A stretch of 64,000 nt of DNA, from assembly GCA_963787665.1 (NCBI GenBank), contig CAWBDZ010000006.1, forward strand, positions 310,001 through 374,000, read 5' to 3'. The stretch is from JAJYUU01 sp963787665. Its GTDB lineage: Bacteria > Actinomycetota > Actinomycetes > Streptosporangiales > Streptosporangiaceae. The notes below the pieces were generated by a model. The model was not told the DNA's origin and ran no database searches. It saw nothing but the letters and a program-made list of their open reading frames with translations. Positions 44,003 to 53,451 of the stretch are shown here, in pieces. The first letter of the stretch is position 1. Every line of letters begins with the position of its first letter. The position numbers and the translations under genes are program-made.

Positions 44003-44531
44003 GTGCCATCCACGCTCTGGTGGCGTCGGCATCGGACAGGTAAGGCGCGAGGGCCCGTCGCCCGCGGGCCAGCCTGGCCTTGACGGTGCCCGCCGGAACG
44101 CCGGTCTCATCGGCGATCTGCGCCACCGTCAGCTCGCACAGGTGATACAGCACGAGCGCCCGCCGCTGGTCGGCAGGCACCTTCCGCAGCGCATCGATGA
44201 CCGCCACCCGGTCCGGACCAGGGCCGTCAGTCACCTCGGGCGGCGGCTGCGCGCGCATCAGCAGGCGTCCGAGCCGGGCTCGTCGCCAGCGTGACACGGC
44301 TATGTGCCATGCCGTCGTGCGGACCCAGGCTTCCGGCGAGCTTCGCGAGTCGAGCTTGCCGCGATGCGACCAGGCTCGCACGAACGCTTCTTGGACCGCC
44401 TCCTCGGACTCGGCCAAGTCGCCGGTCATCGCGTAAAGCTGGCCGACAAGCCGCCGGAACGAGGCGGCGTAGAAGTCGGTGAACTCGTCAGGGCTGACTC
44501 TCTGCCGTCCTCTCCGGCCGTTCGTGTCCAT
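43995..44531 (-). CDS. ECF sigma factor, SigE-like
   Basis: 178 aa extracytoplasmic-function sigma factor. Region 2 reads FTDFYAASFRRLVGQLYAMTG, then DLAESEEAVQEAFVRAWSHRG; region 4 reads LPADQR-type KVPADQRRALVLYHLCELTVAQIADETGVPAGTVKARLARGRRAL. This is the SigE family common in actinobacteria. The ATG at 44531 (MDTNGRRGRQRV) was chosen; the frame is open further upstream. It overlaps the membrane protein gene by 8 bases, so the pair is co-expressed. Confidence 0.9.
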   Translation of the reverse strand: MDTNGRRGRQRVSPDEFTDFYAASFRRLVGQLYAMTGDLAESEEAVQEAFVRAWSHRGKLDSRSSPEAWVRTTAWHIAVSRWRRARLGRLLMRAQPPPEVTDGPGPDRVAVIDALRKVPADQRRALVLYHLCELTVAQIADETGVPAGTVKARLARGRRALAPYLSDADATRAWMAHG

Positions 44532-44719
44532 TGTGATGCGGTCGGCCCAACGGTATTCGAACGGCCGGGCAGCTGGTGTCCATTCACGGGGTGACGGGCG
44601 CGTGAGTGGTTCGCGACACGCTGCGCGGGGGTGCTTGAACCTTTGGTTGAGGTTGAGCATGATCGGCGCCTGGCCGGGGTGCAGCAGTGCAACGAGCACC
44701 TTGGGGTCAAACGATCCGG

Positions 44720-45106
44720 TTAGCCGTTCGACTGCGGTGGCCCGCCACCCGGCTCTCGTCTCCGAGACGATTTCCCGATCATGCTGGGGAACTCGTTCCT
44801 GGAGCGCACCACAAACACAATTGCCAAGATCCCAAGGACGGGTGTCCAGATCAGTTTCCCGTAAAAATGGGCAGGGAAGACGGCGCAGATCGCCCCGGCC
44901 AAAGCCAGGCCCCAAGCCTTGCGCCTCAAGGCGCTAATGCCGCCGAGTATCGCAACCACACCGAGTGCGTCAGTAAGTGCGACACCGATCGCAAGCGGCC
45001 ACGTTAGCGAGTTGGCTCTTATGGCTTTCCCCGTTTGGAATTCGCAAATGAACGCCCCGACGATGATGGTGAGTGCCCCAGCTGCGGCTGGTTTCCAAGT
45101 CCTCAT
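44720..45106 (-). CDS. small four-helix membrane protein
   Basis: 128 aa protein with four hydrophobic segments (AGALTIIVGAFICEF, WPLAIGVALTDALGVVAIL, AWGLALAGAICAVFP, WTPVLGILAIVFVV) and a basic, polar C-terminal tail. I recognise no family. The ATG at 45106 begins MRTWKPAAAGA. It is upstream of the sigma factor on the same strand but separated by about 190 bases. Confidence 0.6.
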   Translation of the reverse strand: MRTWKPAAAGALTIIVGAFICEFQTGKAIRANSLTWPLAIGVALTDALGVVAILGGISALRRKAWGLALAGAICAVFPAHFYGKLIWTPVLGILAIVFVVRSRNEFPSMIGKSSRRREPGGGPPQSNG

Positions 45107-45545
45107 ACGTTCATCATCGACGTCCAGGCGTCCGAGTCGTCATGCCAGAGAGCGAACCGGTTCGTCCCCAAGGATGAGTCCAAAACCGCCTCAGGGATCA
45201 TTCTCATAGCCTGACCAGGCGCTACGTTCGGTTACATGCAGGCAGTCCGCCGCGTCGCCGGCATCGACCCTCGACGTCATCATGGAAGCTGGGATGGCGA
45301 TCGCCGGGGCCCCGGGTTGACCGTCCTCGCTGCGTGGGGTCCGGCCAGCCTCCCCATCAGCGCGGTCATCATCCTCGGCGCCCGCCAGGGCTTCGATCTC
45401 AGCGCGGTCTCATGCGAGCCCCCGTGGATGGACACGGCCGCTGGACGCAGAGTGCGGAAAGTCAAATGCCGCGCAACCCGATGTCCGCCCCGCTGGTACC
45501 TGTTCTGGCCGGCGCAACTCGCCCGGCGTGAACAGGAGGCGGTAC
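45107..45545. other. intergenic region
   Basis: About 440 bases without a convincing gene. A long frame crosses it from 45236 but is Arg/Trp-rich and continues as shadow through the next gene. AGGAGG at 45534-45539 is the ribosome binding site of the following ATG. Confidence 0.35.
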
Positions 45546-45954
<409 letters not shown>

Positions 45955-46077
45955 CCGCAGCCGCGGCCGAGTGGCCCGGCACCCGTTCCGTTTCCGAACA
46001 ATCCGCGTCGTGAAGGCGCCAGGGGCCAGTTTGCTGCCGCTGCCGCTCAGCACTCGCGAACGTCGTAGCGTGGCGTG

Positions 46078-46725
46078 ATGGCGCACCGTTACTGGCCGTT
46101 GTTTGATCTGCGGATTGACTCGGCCGACCTCACTCTTCGCCCCATGACCGAGGCCGATCAGCCCGCGATCGCCGATCTGCTGCCCGACGACGTGGAGCTG
46201 GACCCGGCGGCCACCCGGTACGCGACCGGAGATGAGCGCGTCACCCGCGGCACCGTCGTGCACCAGGGGTACTGGAGGTCTTACGGGACGTGGCGGCCTG
46301 AGGCCTGGCGGGTTACCTTCGTCGTCTCCGCAGCGGGCCAGATCCTTGGCGCCCAGGAACTTGAGGGGAACGACTTCGCCGTCTTGCGTACGGTCGACAC
46401 CGCGTCTTTCCTCGTCCCCTCGGCGCGGGGCCGCGGCTACGGTAAACAGATGCGGCGGGCCGTGCTCGCGCTGGCGTTCGGCCCGATGGGCGCGCAGGCC
46501 GCAATCACGTCGGCATGGCACGACAACCACGCCTCCCTCGGCGTATCTCGCGCACTGGGCTACCAGCCCAACGGCGAGTCGCTGCATGCGCGCGGCGACG
46601 GCGCTGATGTCATGGTGCACATGCGCATGTTGCGGGCCGACTGGCTGGCCAGCGATGCCGCGGCCGGCATCCGCATCACCGGCTTCGAGGCTTGTCGCTA
46701 TTTGTTCGGCCTTACTACCGGGTGA
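46078..46725 (+). CDS. GNAT family acetyltransferase
   Basis: 215 aa GNAT protein of the RimJ-like layout: LTLRPMTEADQPAIADLLPDDV at the start, ILGAQELEGNDFAVLRTVDTAS in the core, then FLVPSARGRGYGKQMRRAVL as acetyl-CoA motif A and SAWHDNHASLGVSRALGYQPNG. The ATG at 46078 is used; a GTG directly upstream is an alternative. The substrate is unknown. It faces the broken ABC transporter genes. Confidence 0.85.
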   Translation: MAHRYWPLFDLRIDSADLTLRPMTEADQPAIADLLPDDVELDPAATRYATGDERVTRGTVVHQGYWRSYGTWRPEAWRVTFVVSAAGQILGAQELEGNDFAVLRTVDTASFLVPSARGRGYGKQMRRAVLALAFGPMGAQAAITSAWHDNHASLGVSRALGYQPNGESLHARGDGADVMVHMRMLRADWLASDAAAGIRITGFEACRYLFGLTTG

Positions 46726-46749
46726 CACGAGGCACGCCACGCGCTGAGG

Positions 46750-47477
46750 TCACCTGGTGCTGGTGATGAGGCGTTCGCGGTCGAAGGCGGCCGATGTAAT
46801 CCGCCAGCCGAGCCGGTTGAGGATAAGCAGTGCAACTGCAGCGGCGAGGGCAAGCGCGAGCGTCGCGTGGATCACGTTGTAAGCGATCAGCGATGTCACC
46901 GCGACGGTCGGCAGGCTGGCCAGGATGGCGAGCTGCTGGGCGACGCGGACGTCGGCTGACCGGGTGGAGATCGCGATGCCGACCCAGATCGACCAGCCGG
47001 CCAGCAGCGGGGTGAAGAGCAGCTGGGCGAGCAGCTCCGGGCCGCGGATGAGTGCCGGACGACACGCCGGCTGCGCGAAGAGCTCGATGCAGACGACGAA
47101 GAAGCCGAACACGGCATAGGCGACGGCGACCGACGGGCACGAAGGCCGCCAGCGCCTTGCCCAGCAGAAACTCCTCGCGCCGGATCGGCGTGGTGAGCAC
47201 CGGCTCGAGCGTCCCTTGCTGGCGCTCGCCGACAACCGAATAGGCGGCGAGCACGGCCGGCACGAGCGCCGGGATACCCAGCATGTAAGCAACGAGCGCG
47301 CTCGATGGCGCAGCGCCGCTGGAGGCCGAGGCTGGCAGCGTGAAGATCTGCGATCAGCGGGCTGAATGAAGAAGACCAACGGAAGGACGGCCATCGCAAC
47401 GACGATGTAGCGGTTGCGCCGGTACTCCCGCAGCTCCTTGCGGACGATGGCGCGCACGCGCCCGTGCTGATGCTCAT
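46750..47477 (-). pseudogene. ABC-2 type permease, multiply frameshifted
   Basis: Pieces of one permease are spread over three frames: RVRAIVRKELREYRRNRYIVV and MAVLPLVFFIQP near the start, MLGIPALVPAVLAAYSVVGERQQGTLEPVL and RREEFLLGKALAAFVPV in a second frame, and AVAYAVFGFFVVCIELFA down to ERLITSTR in the first frame again. The ATG at 47477 (MSISTG) is the probable start and itself needs a shift before RVRAIV. At least three indels are needed. The intact gene would be the membrane partner of the ATPase immediately upstream. Confidence 0.75.
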
Positions 47478-48471
47478 CGCCGCTCGCCTCCACGTCCTGG
47501 TCGACGAGCTCCAGGTAGACGTCCTCGAGCGAGTGGCGCGACTCGCCGATCGACAGGACGTCAGCGCCGGCTGCACCAGCGCCCGTGTCACGGCCGGGGC
47601 GGCCGCGGCGGGGTCGGAGACGGCCAGGACGTAGCCGCCGGGCCGTCCTGCGTGCCAGCCGTCGACGCGCGGGAAGGCCGGCGAACACGCGGCTCTGGGT
47701 CGGCGAGCGGGGCGACCGTCCGGACCGCGAGCGACTTGGCGAACAGCCGGTCGCGCAGCTCGTCGGGACGGCCGATCGTGCGCAGCGTGGTGTTCAGGAT
47801 GGCGACCCGATCGCAGAGCCGCTCGGCCTCCTCGAGCCGGTGGGTGGTGAGGAAGATGGTGACGCCGCGCTGGCGCAGCCCGTCGATCAGCTCGTGCACG
47901 TCGCGGGCGGCGACCGGATCAAGGCCGGAGGTCGGCTCGTCGAGGAACAGCACCTGCGGGTCGCTGAGCAGCGCCCGGGCCAGGGCGACCCGCTGGCGCA
48001 GGCCCTTGGACAGGGTGCCGCAGGCGTCGCCGGCCCGGTCGGCCAGCTTGACGGCCTCGCAGGGCCTGCTCGATCCGCTCGCGCGGATCGGGCAACTCGT
48101 AGAGGTCGGCGAAACACTGCGAGGTTCTCGCCCACGCTCAGCCGCAGGTACAGGCCCGGGGACTCGGGCATGATCGAGATCCGCCGGCGGATCTCGACGC
48201 CGTTCTCCGGCGCGAGCGGCAATCCCGCGACCGTCGCCGAGCCCGAGGTCGGCGCGATAAGGGTGCCGAGCGTCCGCACCGTCGTCGTCTTCCCGGCGCC
48301 GTTCGGACCGAGGAAGCCGAACACCTCGCCGCGGTCGACGTTGAACGAGACATCCGACACCGCGGTCCGGCCGCCGAAGTCCTTGGTCAGGTGGTTGACG
48401 GCGATCGCCGGCGTCCCGGCGTCGTCCGGCTGTCCTGACCCGCGACCGTATCGCCAGCGCAAGCCGGTCAT
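47474..48471 (-). pseudogene. ABC transporter ATP-binding protein, multiply frameshifted
   Basis: ATPase parts appear in order but in different frames: IAVNHLTKDFGGRTAVSDVSF and Walker A GPNGAGKTT to about 48125; CFADLYELPDPRERIEQAL in a second frame; AVKLADRAGDACGTLSKGLRQR, Walker B VLFLDEPTSGLDP and LTTHRLEEAERLCD in a third; and GADVLSIGESRHSLEDVYLELV at the C-terminus in another. The ATG at 48471 (MTGLRW) has GGAGAA at good spacing. The frame is continuous upstream into the GrpB-type protein with no stop between. About four indels would be needed for a working ATPase. Confidence 0.75.
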
Positions 48472-49197
48472 GTCCGGTTCTCCGTGCTCGGTCATGACAT
48501 CGACCCAGCCGGTGGCGTCGGCCCAGACCTCTCCGCGGTTGAGAATGCCGAGGATCACCTCGGATTTGGCCTCGGTGTACGCCGCGCCCTGGTCGGCCCA
48601 CAGCCTGGCCGCCTCATGCTTCGCGGCAGCGTAGGCTTCCCGCGCGCTGGCGCTGGCCCGTAGGTAATCGCGAAACAGCAGGTGCAGCCGTTCCCAGTCG
48701 CTACCGTGCTGGCAGACGTGCACGTGCACGTCCCCGGGCTGTCCGGGCGGCGGCTGGAAGTACCGGTGCTCGAAGTCGCGGAAGCGCAGCTGGAGCCCGG
48801 CCGCCTCGCAAGGCGGTACGTAGTGCTCCACGTCAGCCATGTCTGCCACGCCGATCTGGATGTCCACGATCGGTTTGGCCGCCAGACCGGGTACCGAAGT
48901 TGAGCCGACGTGGTCCATCCGGCAGGCGATCGGGCCGAGGAGGCTTGCCAGGCGTTCACGCCAGGCCCGGAAGATCTCCGGCCAGGCCGGGTCGTAAGAA
49001 ATGACCCGGACGGGCTCCGGCCTTCGCGGTTCGGAGCGTAGGTTGGCCTCGAACCCGGGCCACAGCACCGGCGTCGCGCGGACGGCCAGTTCCCTACGCT
49101 CGGTCAGCGGCAGCTCGTGCGGCTTGAGCCCTCTCGGCTCGGCTACCAGGGCATACAGCTGGATCAGGCTGACCTTCGGCCCCTCGCGCTCGCGCAT
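48472..49197 (-). CDS. GrpB/UPF0157 nucleotidyltransferase-like protein
   Basis: About 240 residues of a GrpB (UPF0157) domain: VRVISYDPAWPEIFRAWRERL, MDHVGSTSVPGLAAKPIVDI, VHVHVCQHGSDWERLHLLFRDYL, then AYAAAKHEAARLWADQGAAYTEAKSEVI. HVGSTSVPG with the following VDIQI is the nucleotidyltransferase-fold hallmark. Upstream of this the peptide MREREGPKVSLIQLYALVAEPRGL is also family-like. The start is uncertain (ATG 49197 or GTGs up to 49317). No stop codon separates it from the ABC ATPase, so as it stands the product would be a fusion; a lost stop through an indel is the simpler view. Confidence 0.75.
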
Positions 49198-49486
49198 TTC
49201 GCGCCAGGCCGTGAAGGCATCCCCTCCGCCGGCGACTTCGGCAGCACCGCCGTGGCACCTTTGCTCCGCGTGCCCGAGGTCAGACCTGTCGTCTGCCGTC
49301 ACAGGCGCCAACCTCACCTCCCGGCGGCCGCGGTGAAAACTGCGGCGATGCCCGGCACCCGTCGCCGCAGATTCCCGGAGCTGCGCTGACGCTTCCGGCG
49401 ATGTCCGGCGGGCCGGGCTCGAGCGGGGCGAAGGGATTCTGCGGCCGTCAGAACCGGCCGATCCGGGAATGCCGACCGAGGCGGGG
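49198..49486. other. intergenic region
   Basis: About 290 bases between two minus-strand genes. The GrpB frame stays open to 49317 (AEVAGGGDAFTAWRE), so part of this may be coding. Nothing else is recognised. Confidence 0.3.
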
Positions 49487-50298
49487 TTATTGCGGCAAGA
49501 AATCGAGCAGCAATGCGTTGACCTGCTCTGGTGCGTCGAGCTGCAGCCAATGGCCGGGGCCGTCCAGGCGCTCGTAGCGCCATTAGCCGGCCACGTTACT
49601 GCCGGAATCGGTCATCTGCACTTCGGTGAGGGCGAAGTCTCCGGTGCTCCAGACGCCCATGGTTGGTGCTTGTACCGGCGGGAGCTCCATCGCCGGGCCC
49701 GCAAAGGTTTCGGCCGGGACGTTGGCGCGGTACCAGTTCAGGCCTGGGGTGAGTGAGCCGTTCGCTTCCAGGTCGGCGATCACCTGATCGGCATCGGGGT
49801 GGCGTGCCCAGCTTCGGAAGTTCGCCCAGTTGTCCTCGCTCAGCCACCGCTCGGCGATGCCTGCGAACTGGAACAGCAGCATGTACCACGACTTTTCATG
49901 CTGTTCCAGCGTGCGAAGGAACGTGACTGGGTTGCCTACCGACAGGGCGACTAGGTGGTCGACGCTGCCGGGTGCGAGGGAGGCAAGCGCCCAGCCAAGT
50001 GCGGCGCCCCAGTCGTGACCTACTACGTGGGCCTGGGTGATCTCCAGGTCGGCGAGGATCGCCATGACATCCCCGGCCACGAAGGGCAGCGAGTAGGCCT
50101 CGACGGCCTCTGGCTTGCCGGAGCGCCCGAAGCCGCGCAGATCGGGGACGATGACCTGGAACCCGGCCTCGGCCAGCGCCGGTACCTGATGCCGCCAAGC
50201 CGGCCGGAGTCGGGCCAGCCGTGCAACAGCAAGACCGGGCGTCCCTCCCCGGTGACCTGGTAGTCGATGCCGACCCCGTCGACGTCTATCCGGCTCAT
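49487..50298 (-). pseudogene. epoxide hydrolase / haloalkane dehalogenase-like, broken
   Basis: An alpha/beta hydrolase gene with two lesions. The start, ATG 50298 (MSRIDVDGVGIDYQVTGEG, then LLLHGWPDS), is in one frame; from about 50195 the protein continues in another (VIVPDLRGFGRSGKPEAVEAY, nucleophile elbow VVGHDWGA, and on to TMGVWSTGDFALTEVQMTDS). That frame meets TAA at 49583, but reading through it gives WRYERLDGPGHWLQLDAPEQV and then TAA at 49487, which contains the expected catalytic His. One indel plus one nonsense change remove function if both are real. Confidence 0.8.
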
Positions 50299-50385
50299 CC
50301 ATGCCCCCCGCTGCTCGTGCGGACAGGCTCCTGCCTCGGTCCGACACGCCGTCGGATCTACCGCGTGTTAACCCATCGTTCCTCC

Positions 50386-51264
50386 ATGATGGTACGAATA
50401 GCGCACGCACTGGTGCCGTGTCGGGATGTGCCGGTAGAAGGCACGGAACACTGCGGGGGGTCCGTGGCAGCCCGCTCGTCGTTCGAGGACTCGCCGGCCG
50501 ACGCTTTCGCGGTCCGCCGCCGGCGGCTGCTGCTGGCAACCGGTGCTGTAACGCTGACTAGCGCGCTAGCCCCTCGACTGTTGTCCGGCCGGCCAGCAGA
50601 CCACCGGGCTGCGATTCAGCCGGTGGACCAGGTGCACCCGGTCCGGGCTCACGTTCCGCATGCACCGTCCTACCCCGTGGATCGTCCGCTGTACTACGTG
50701 CGCGACGTTTCCAAGGACATCGCGCTGACCATCGATGACGGTCCTGACCCGCTCTACACTCCGCAGGTGCTGGAGGTGCTGCGCCATTATCGGGTGACCG
50801 CAACGTTCTCCATGATCGGCGTTCACGTAGCCGCATACCCGGATCTTGCCCGGTCGGTTGCGGCCGCTGGCCACCGCATCGCGAATCACACCTGGACGCA
50901 TGCCGACCTCGCCAAGATGGCCGCCCATCATGTGCACGCCGAGCTTGCCCTGGCGAGCCGGGCGATCCACGCCGCGACCGGCCAGCACCCTGGCCTGTTC
51001 CGTGCCCCGTACGGGGCCTGGTCGCCGACCGTAATCAGGCAATGCGAGCACATGAGGATGATCCCGCTGGACTGGTCAGTCGACCCGCGCGACTGGGCGG
51101 AGCCGGGAACCCGGAGCATCATTCACAACATCATGCGCAACACTCGGCCCGGATCGATCATCCTGGAGCACGACGGGGGCGGCAACCGCGCGCAGACGGT
51201 AGCGGCCCTGCGGGTCGTCATCCCCGCGCTCCTGCGCGAGGGCTATCACTTCGTGACTCCGTGA
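50386..51264 (+). CDS. exported polysaccharide deacetylase (NodB domain)
   Basis: 292 aa protein with a twin-arginine-like signal (VRRRRLLLATGAVTLTSALAP) and a NodB domain. Metal and catalytic motifs are ALTIDDGPDPLYT (Asp-Asp), HTWTHADL (His-x3-His), FRAPYGAWSP and IILEHDGGGNRAQT. Such enzymes remove N-acetyl groups from peptidoglycan or chitin-like polymers outside the cell. ATG 50386 was used; a GTG at 50464 just before the signal region is an alternative with a G-rich site upstream. Confidence 0.87.
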   Translation: MMVRIAHALVPCRDVPVEGTEHCGGSVAARSSFEDSPADAFAVRRRRLLLATGAVTLTSALAPRLLSGRPADHRAAIQPVDQVHPVRAHVPHAPSYPVDRPLYYVRDVSKDIALTIDDGPDPLYTPQVLEVLRHYRVTATFSMIGVHVAAYPDLARSVAAAGHRIANHTWTHADLAKMAAHHVHAELALASRAIHAATGQHPGLFRAPYGAWSPTVIRQCEHMRMIPLDWSVDPRDWAEPGTRSIIHNIMRNTRPGSIILEHDGGGNRAQTVAALRVVIPALLREGYHFVTP

Positions 51265-51466
51265 CCGGAGTATCTGCCCGACCATTTATGCCTGTGCACC
51301 CAGCCTCGCGAGTACGCCGGAAGCACTCTGCCCGGCCCCGCAACTGTGAGTGATCGCGTCGTCACCGTAGTATCTGGTCATGATCAGGCCTTGAAGCGAC
51401 GGTAGGCGTGGGCTTGACCGCAGCGGGCTGTGTGTCCGCAGTCACGATCGGGGGGTCGGTGACCTG

Positions 51467-52909
51467 ATGAGCAGAATGTCGCCAGGCGTTCTCGCCCCGC
51501 CGCATGAGTTGCTGACGCCCGGTGAGTGGCGAGGGCGGGGCCGCGAGCAACGCAGTCTGGTGCCCCGGTCGAGCCACGCAGAATGGGCGCCGCCGCCGGA
51601 CCGTCCCGATCCGGTTGCCACTCTCGAGGAGCAGGCCAGCACCCGGGTGCCGGACTTGGTTCCGATCCGGTACGGACGAATGATCGCCTCTGCGTTTGCC
51701 TACTTCCGCGGCGCCGCGGCGCCGATGGCCTGGGACCTGGCGCACTCGCCCACGACAGACATCCGGGTGCAGGCCTGCGGAGACGCGCACCTGCTGAATT
51801 TCGGCATGTTCGCGGCGCCCGACCGGCGGCTGGTCTTCGACGTCAACGACTTCGATGAGACGCTTCCGGCTCCGTTCGAGTGGGATGTCAAACGGCTGGC
51901 GGCCAGTCTTGCAGTTGCCGCCCGCGATAAGCAGTTCAAGGATCGCGATGCCCGCACCGCGGCGCGTGCGGCCGCCCGCAGCTACCGCACCGAGATGGCG
52001 AACTACGCCGCGATGCGGTTCCTCAAGGTCTGGTACTCCAGGGTCGATGTTGACGAAGTCACTGGGCTGTTTGACGCGGTCCAGCCCAAGGCAGCCGTGC
52101 GCCGTCGCCACCGGGACATTGAGAAGGCTCATCGCCGCACAAGCCTGAAGGCGTTCCTGAAAATGTGTGACCAAGTCGACGGGCAGTACCGGATCAGGCC
52201 GGCGCATCCCGTGATCGTCCGCTATCCGATCGAGCGCCACCCCGACGTCCTGGAGGAACTGCAGTACGCCATCGCGATGTACCAGGAGACGCTAGAGGAG
52301 GATCGCAGGGAGGTGCTGCGCCGGTACTATTTCGGCGATTTCGCGCGCAAGGTCGTCGGCGTCGGCTCAGTTGGTACCGAGGCCTTTATCCTTCTGCTGC
52401 TCGGTGACCGTGCGGATGAGCCGCTTTTCCTGCAGCTGAAGGAAGCCCAGGAGTCGGTGCTGGCCCCGTTCGCCGGCAAGAGCGACTACCAGCACCAGGG
52501 CAAGCGCGTGGTCAGAGGCCAGCGCTTGACGCAGGCGGCTACCGACCCCTTCCTTGGCTGGACGACAGGACTCGGAACCAGCGGCGCGGGATCCAAGGGA
52601 CTATCGCCTGCAGCAAAGGACTACTACGTCCGGCAGCTGCGCGACATGAAGGGAAGCATGAGCGTTTCCTTGATGGATCCGCTTCAGCTCAACTACTACG
52701 GCAGGCTCTGCGGCTGGGCGCTCGCCCGAGCCCACGCCCGGACCGGCCGCGCCGCCATGATCGCTGGCTATCTGGGCAGCAGCGAGGACTTCGACCACGC
52801 CATCGCCGAGTTCGCGATGGCCTACGCCGACCAGAACGAGCAGGACTACCGGCGACTGCTGGAAGCTGTCTCGGCTGCGCGAGTTCTCGCAACAGTAGAG
52901 CAACAGTAG
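51467..52909 (+). CDS. DUF2252 family protein (copy 2)
   Basis: 480 aa paralogue of the protein at 23975: DLVPIRYGRMIASAFAYFRGAA, ACGDAHLLNFGMFAAPDRR, FDVNDFDETLPAPFEWDVKRLAASL, KVVGVGSVGTEAFILLLLGD, ARAHARTGRAAMIAGYLG and YADQNEQDYRRLLEA. The GDAHxxNFG and DFDE motifs are intact. ATG 51467 is used, with another Met three codons later. The last 50 coding bases plus about 40 downstream recur as a repeat at 57142-57221. Confidence 0.9.
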   Translation: MSRMSPGVLAPPHELLTPGEWRGRGREQRSLVPRSSHAEWAPPPDRPDPVATLEEQASTRVPDLVPIRYGRMIASAFAYFRGAAAPMAWDLAHSPTTDIRVQACGDAHLLNFGMFAAPDRRLVFDVNDFDETLPAPFEWDVKRLAASLAVAARDKQFKDRDARTAARAAARSYRTEMANYAAMRFLKVWYSRVDVDEVTGLFDAVQPKAAVRRRHRDIEKAHRRTSLKAFLKMCDQVDGQYRIRPAHPVIVRYPIERHPDVLEELQYAIAMYQETLEEDRREVLRRYYFGDFARKVVGVGSVGTEAFILLLLGDRADEPLFLQLKEAQESVLAPFAGKSDYQHQGKRVVRGQRLTQAATDPFLGWTTGLGTSGAGSKGLSPAAKDYYVRQLRDMKGSMSVSLMDPLQLNYYGRLCGWALARAHARTGRAAMIAGYLGSSEDFDHAIAEFAMAYADQNEQDYRRLLEAVSAARVLATVEQQ

Positions 52910-52947
52910 ATAAGTAACTGCAAGCCGGTGACGCGAAGCGCAACCGG
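52861..52947. repeat. dispersed repeat, copy 1 (DUF2252 3' end)
   Basis: The 3' end of the DUF2252 gene and the following bases match 57142-57221. Two blocks are identical: 26 bases starting ACAGTAGATAAGTAACTG at 52903-52928, and ACGCGAAGCGCAACCGG just downstream. The flanking GGAAGC.GTCTCG and CGCGAG segments also match imperfectly. Confidence 0.75.
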
Positions 52948-53451
52948 ACCAGAGTGGAAGCTGCCGCAGGCCGCAGGCCGCCCGCGCCGGTGGTCGCGAG
53001 AGTCGGACGTCGTGTCCCAGGCCTCTCCAACGGCTGGATGTGGGCCTTTGTAGCCGCCGGGCATTGGCCGGTACGGAAAGTGAGTGCACTCAGATACGGG
53101 GACGGCAGCCAGGGCTGCGGCGGAGCCGTGGAGGAAACTCTGAGCTGCCGGGGGTGACCTGTCACGCGTCACCCGCCATGCGCGCTCGGGGCCGCTCATC
53201 GTGCGCCCGGCCAGGACCGAAATCCTCTGACTGTTCACAATAGCGGACCGGTCCTATCGCCGCAGTCAGCACAGATCTGCCATATCTGGCACGCTGAAAG
53301 CCTGGGTAGGCCCTGACCTGGCGTGCCCATCTGGCGCGGATCGAGACCTTCGGCCTGGCCGCCTGCTCTTAGGTCTCAGGCGCTTGCCTAGCACTAACAG
53401 CGACTGACCAGCGAACATACAACGATGATCAAGAAAGCCGCGATACTCCAT
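52948..53451. other. intergenic region
   Basis: About 500 bases between the DUF2252 gene and the 3' end of the LuxR gene. Only short, composition-driven frames are present. I see no recognisable gene, terminator or RNA. Confidence 0.4.
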
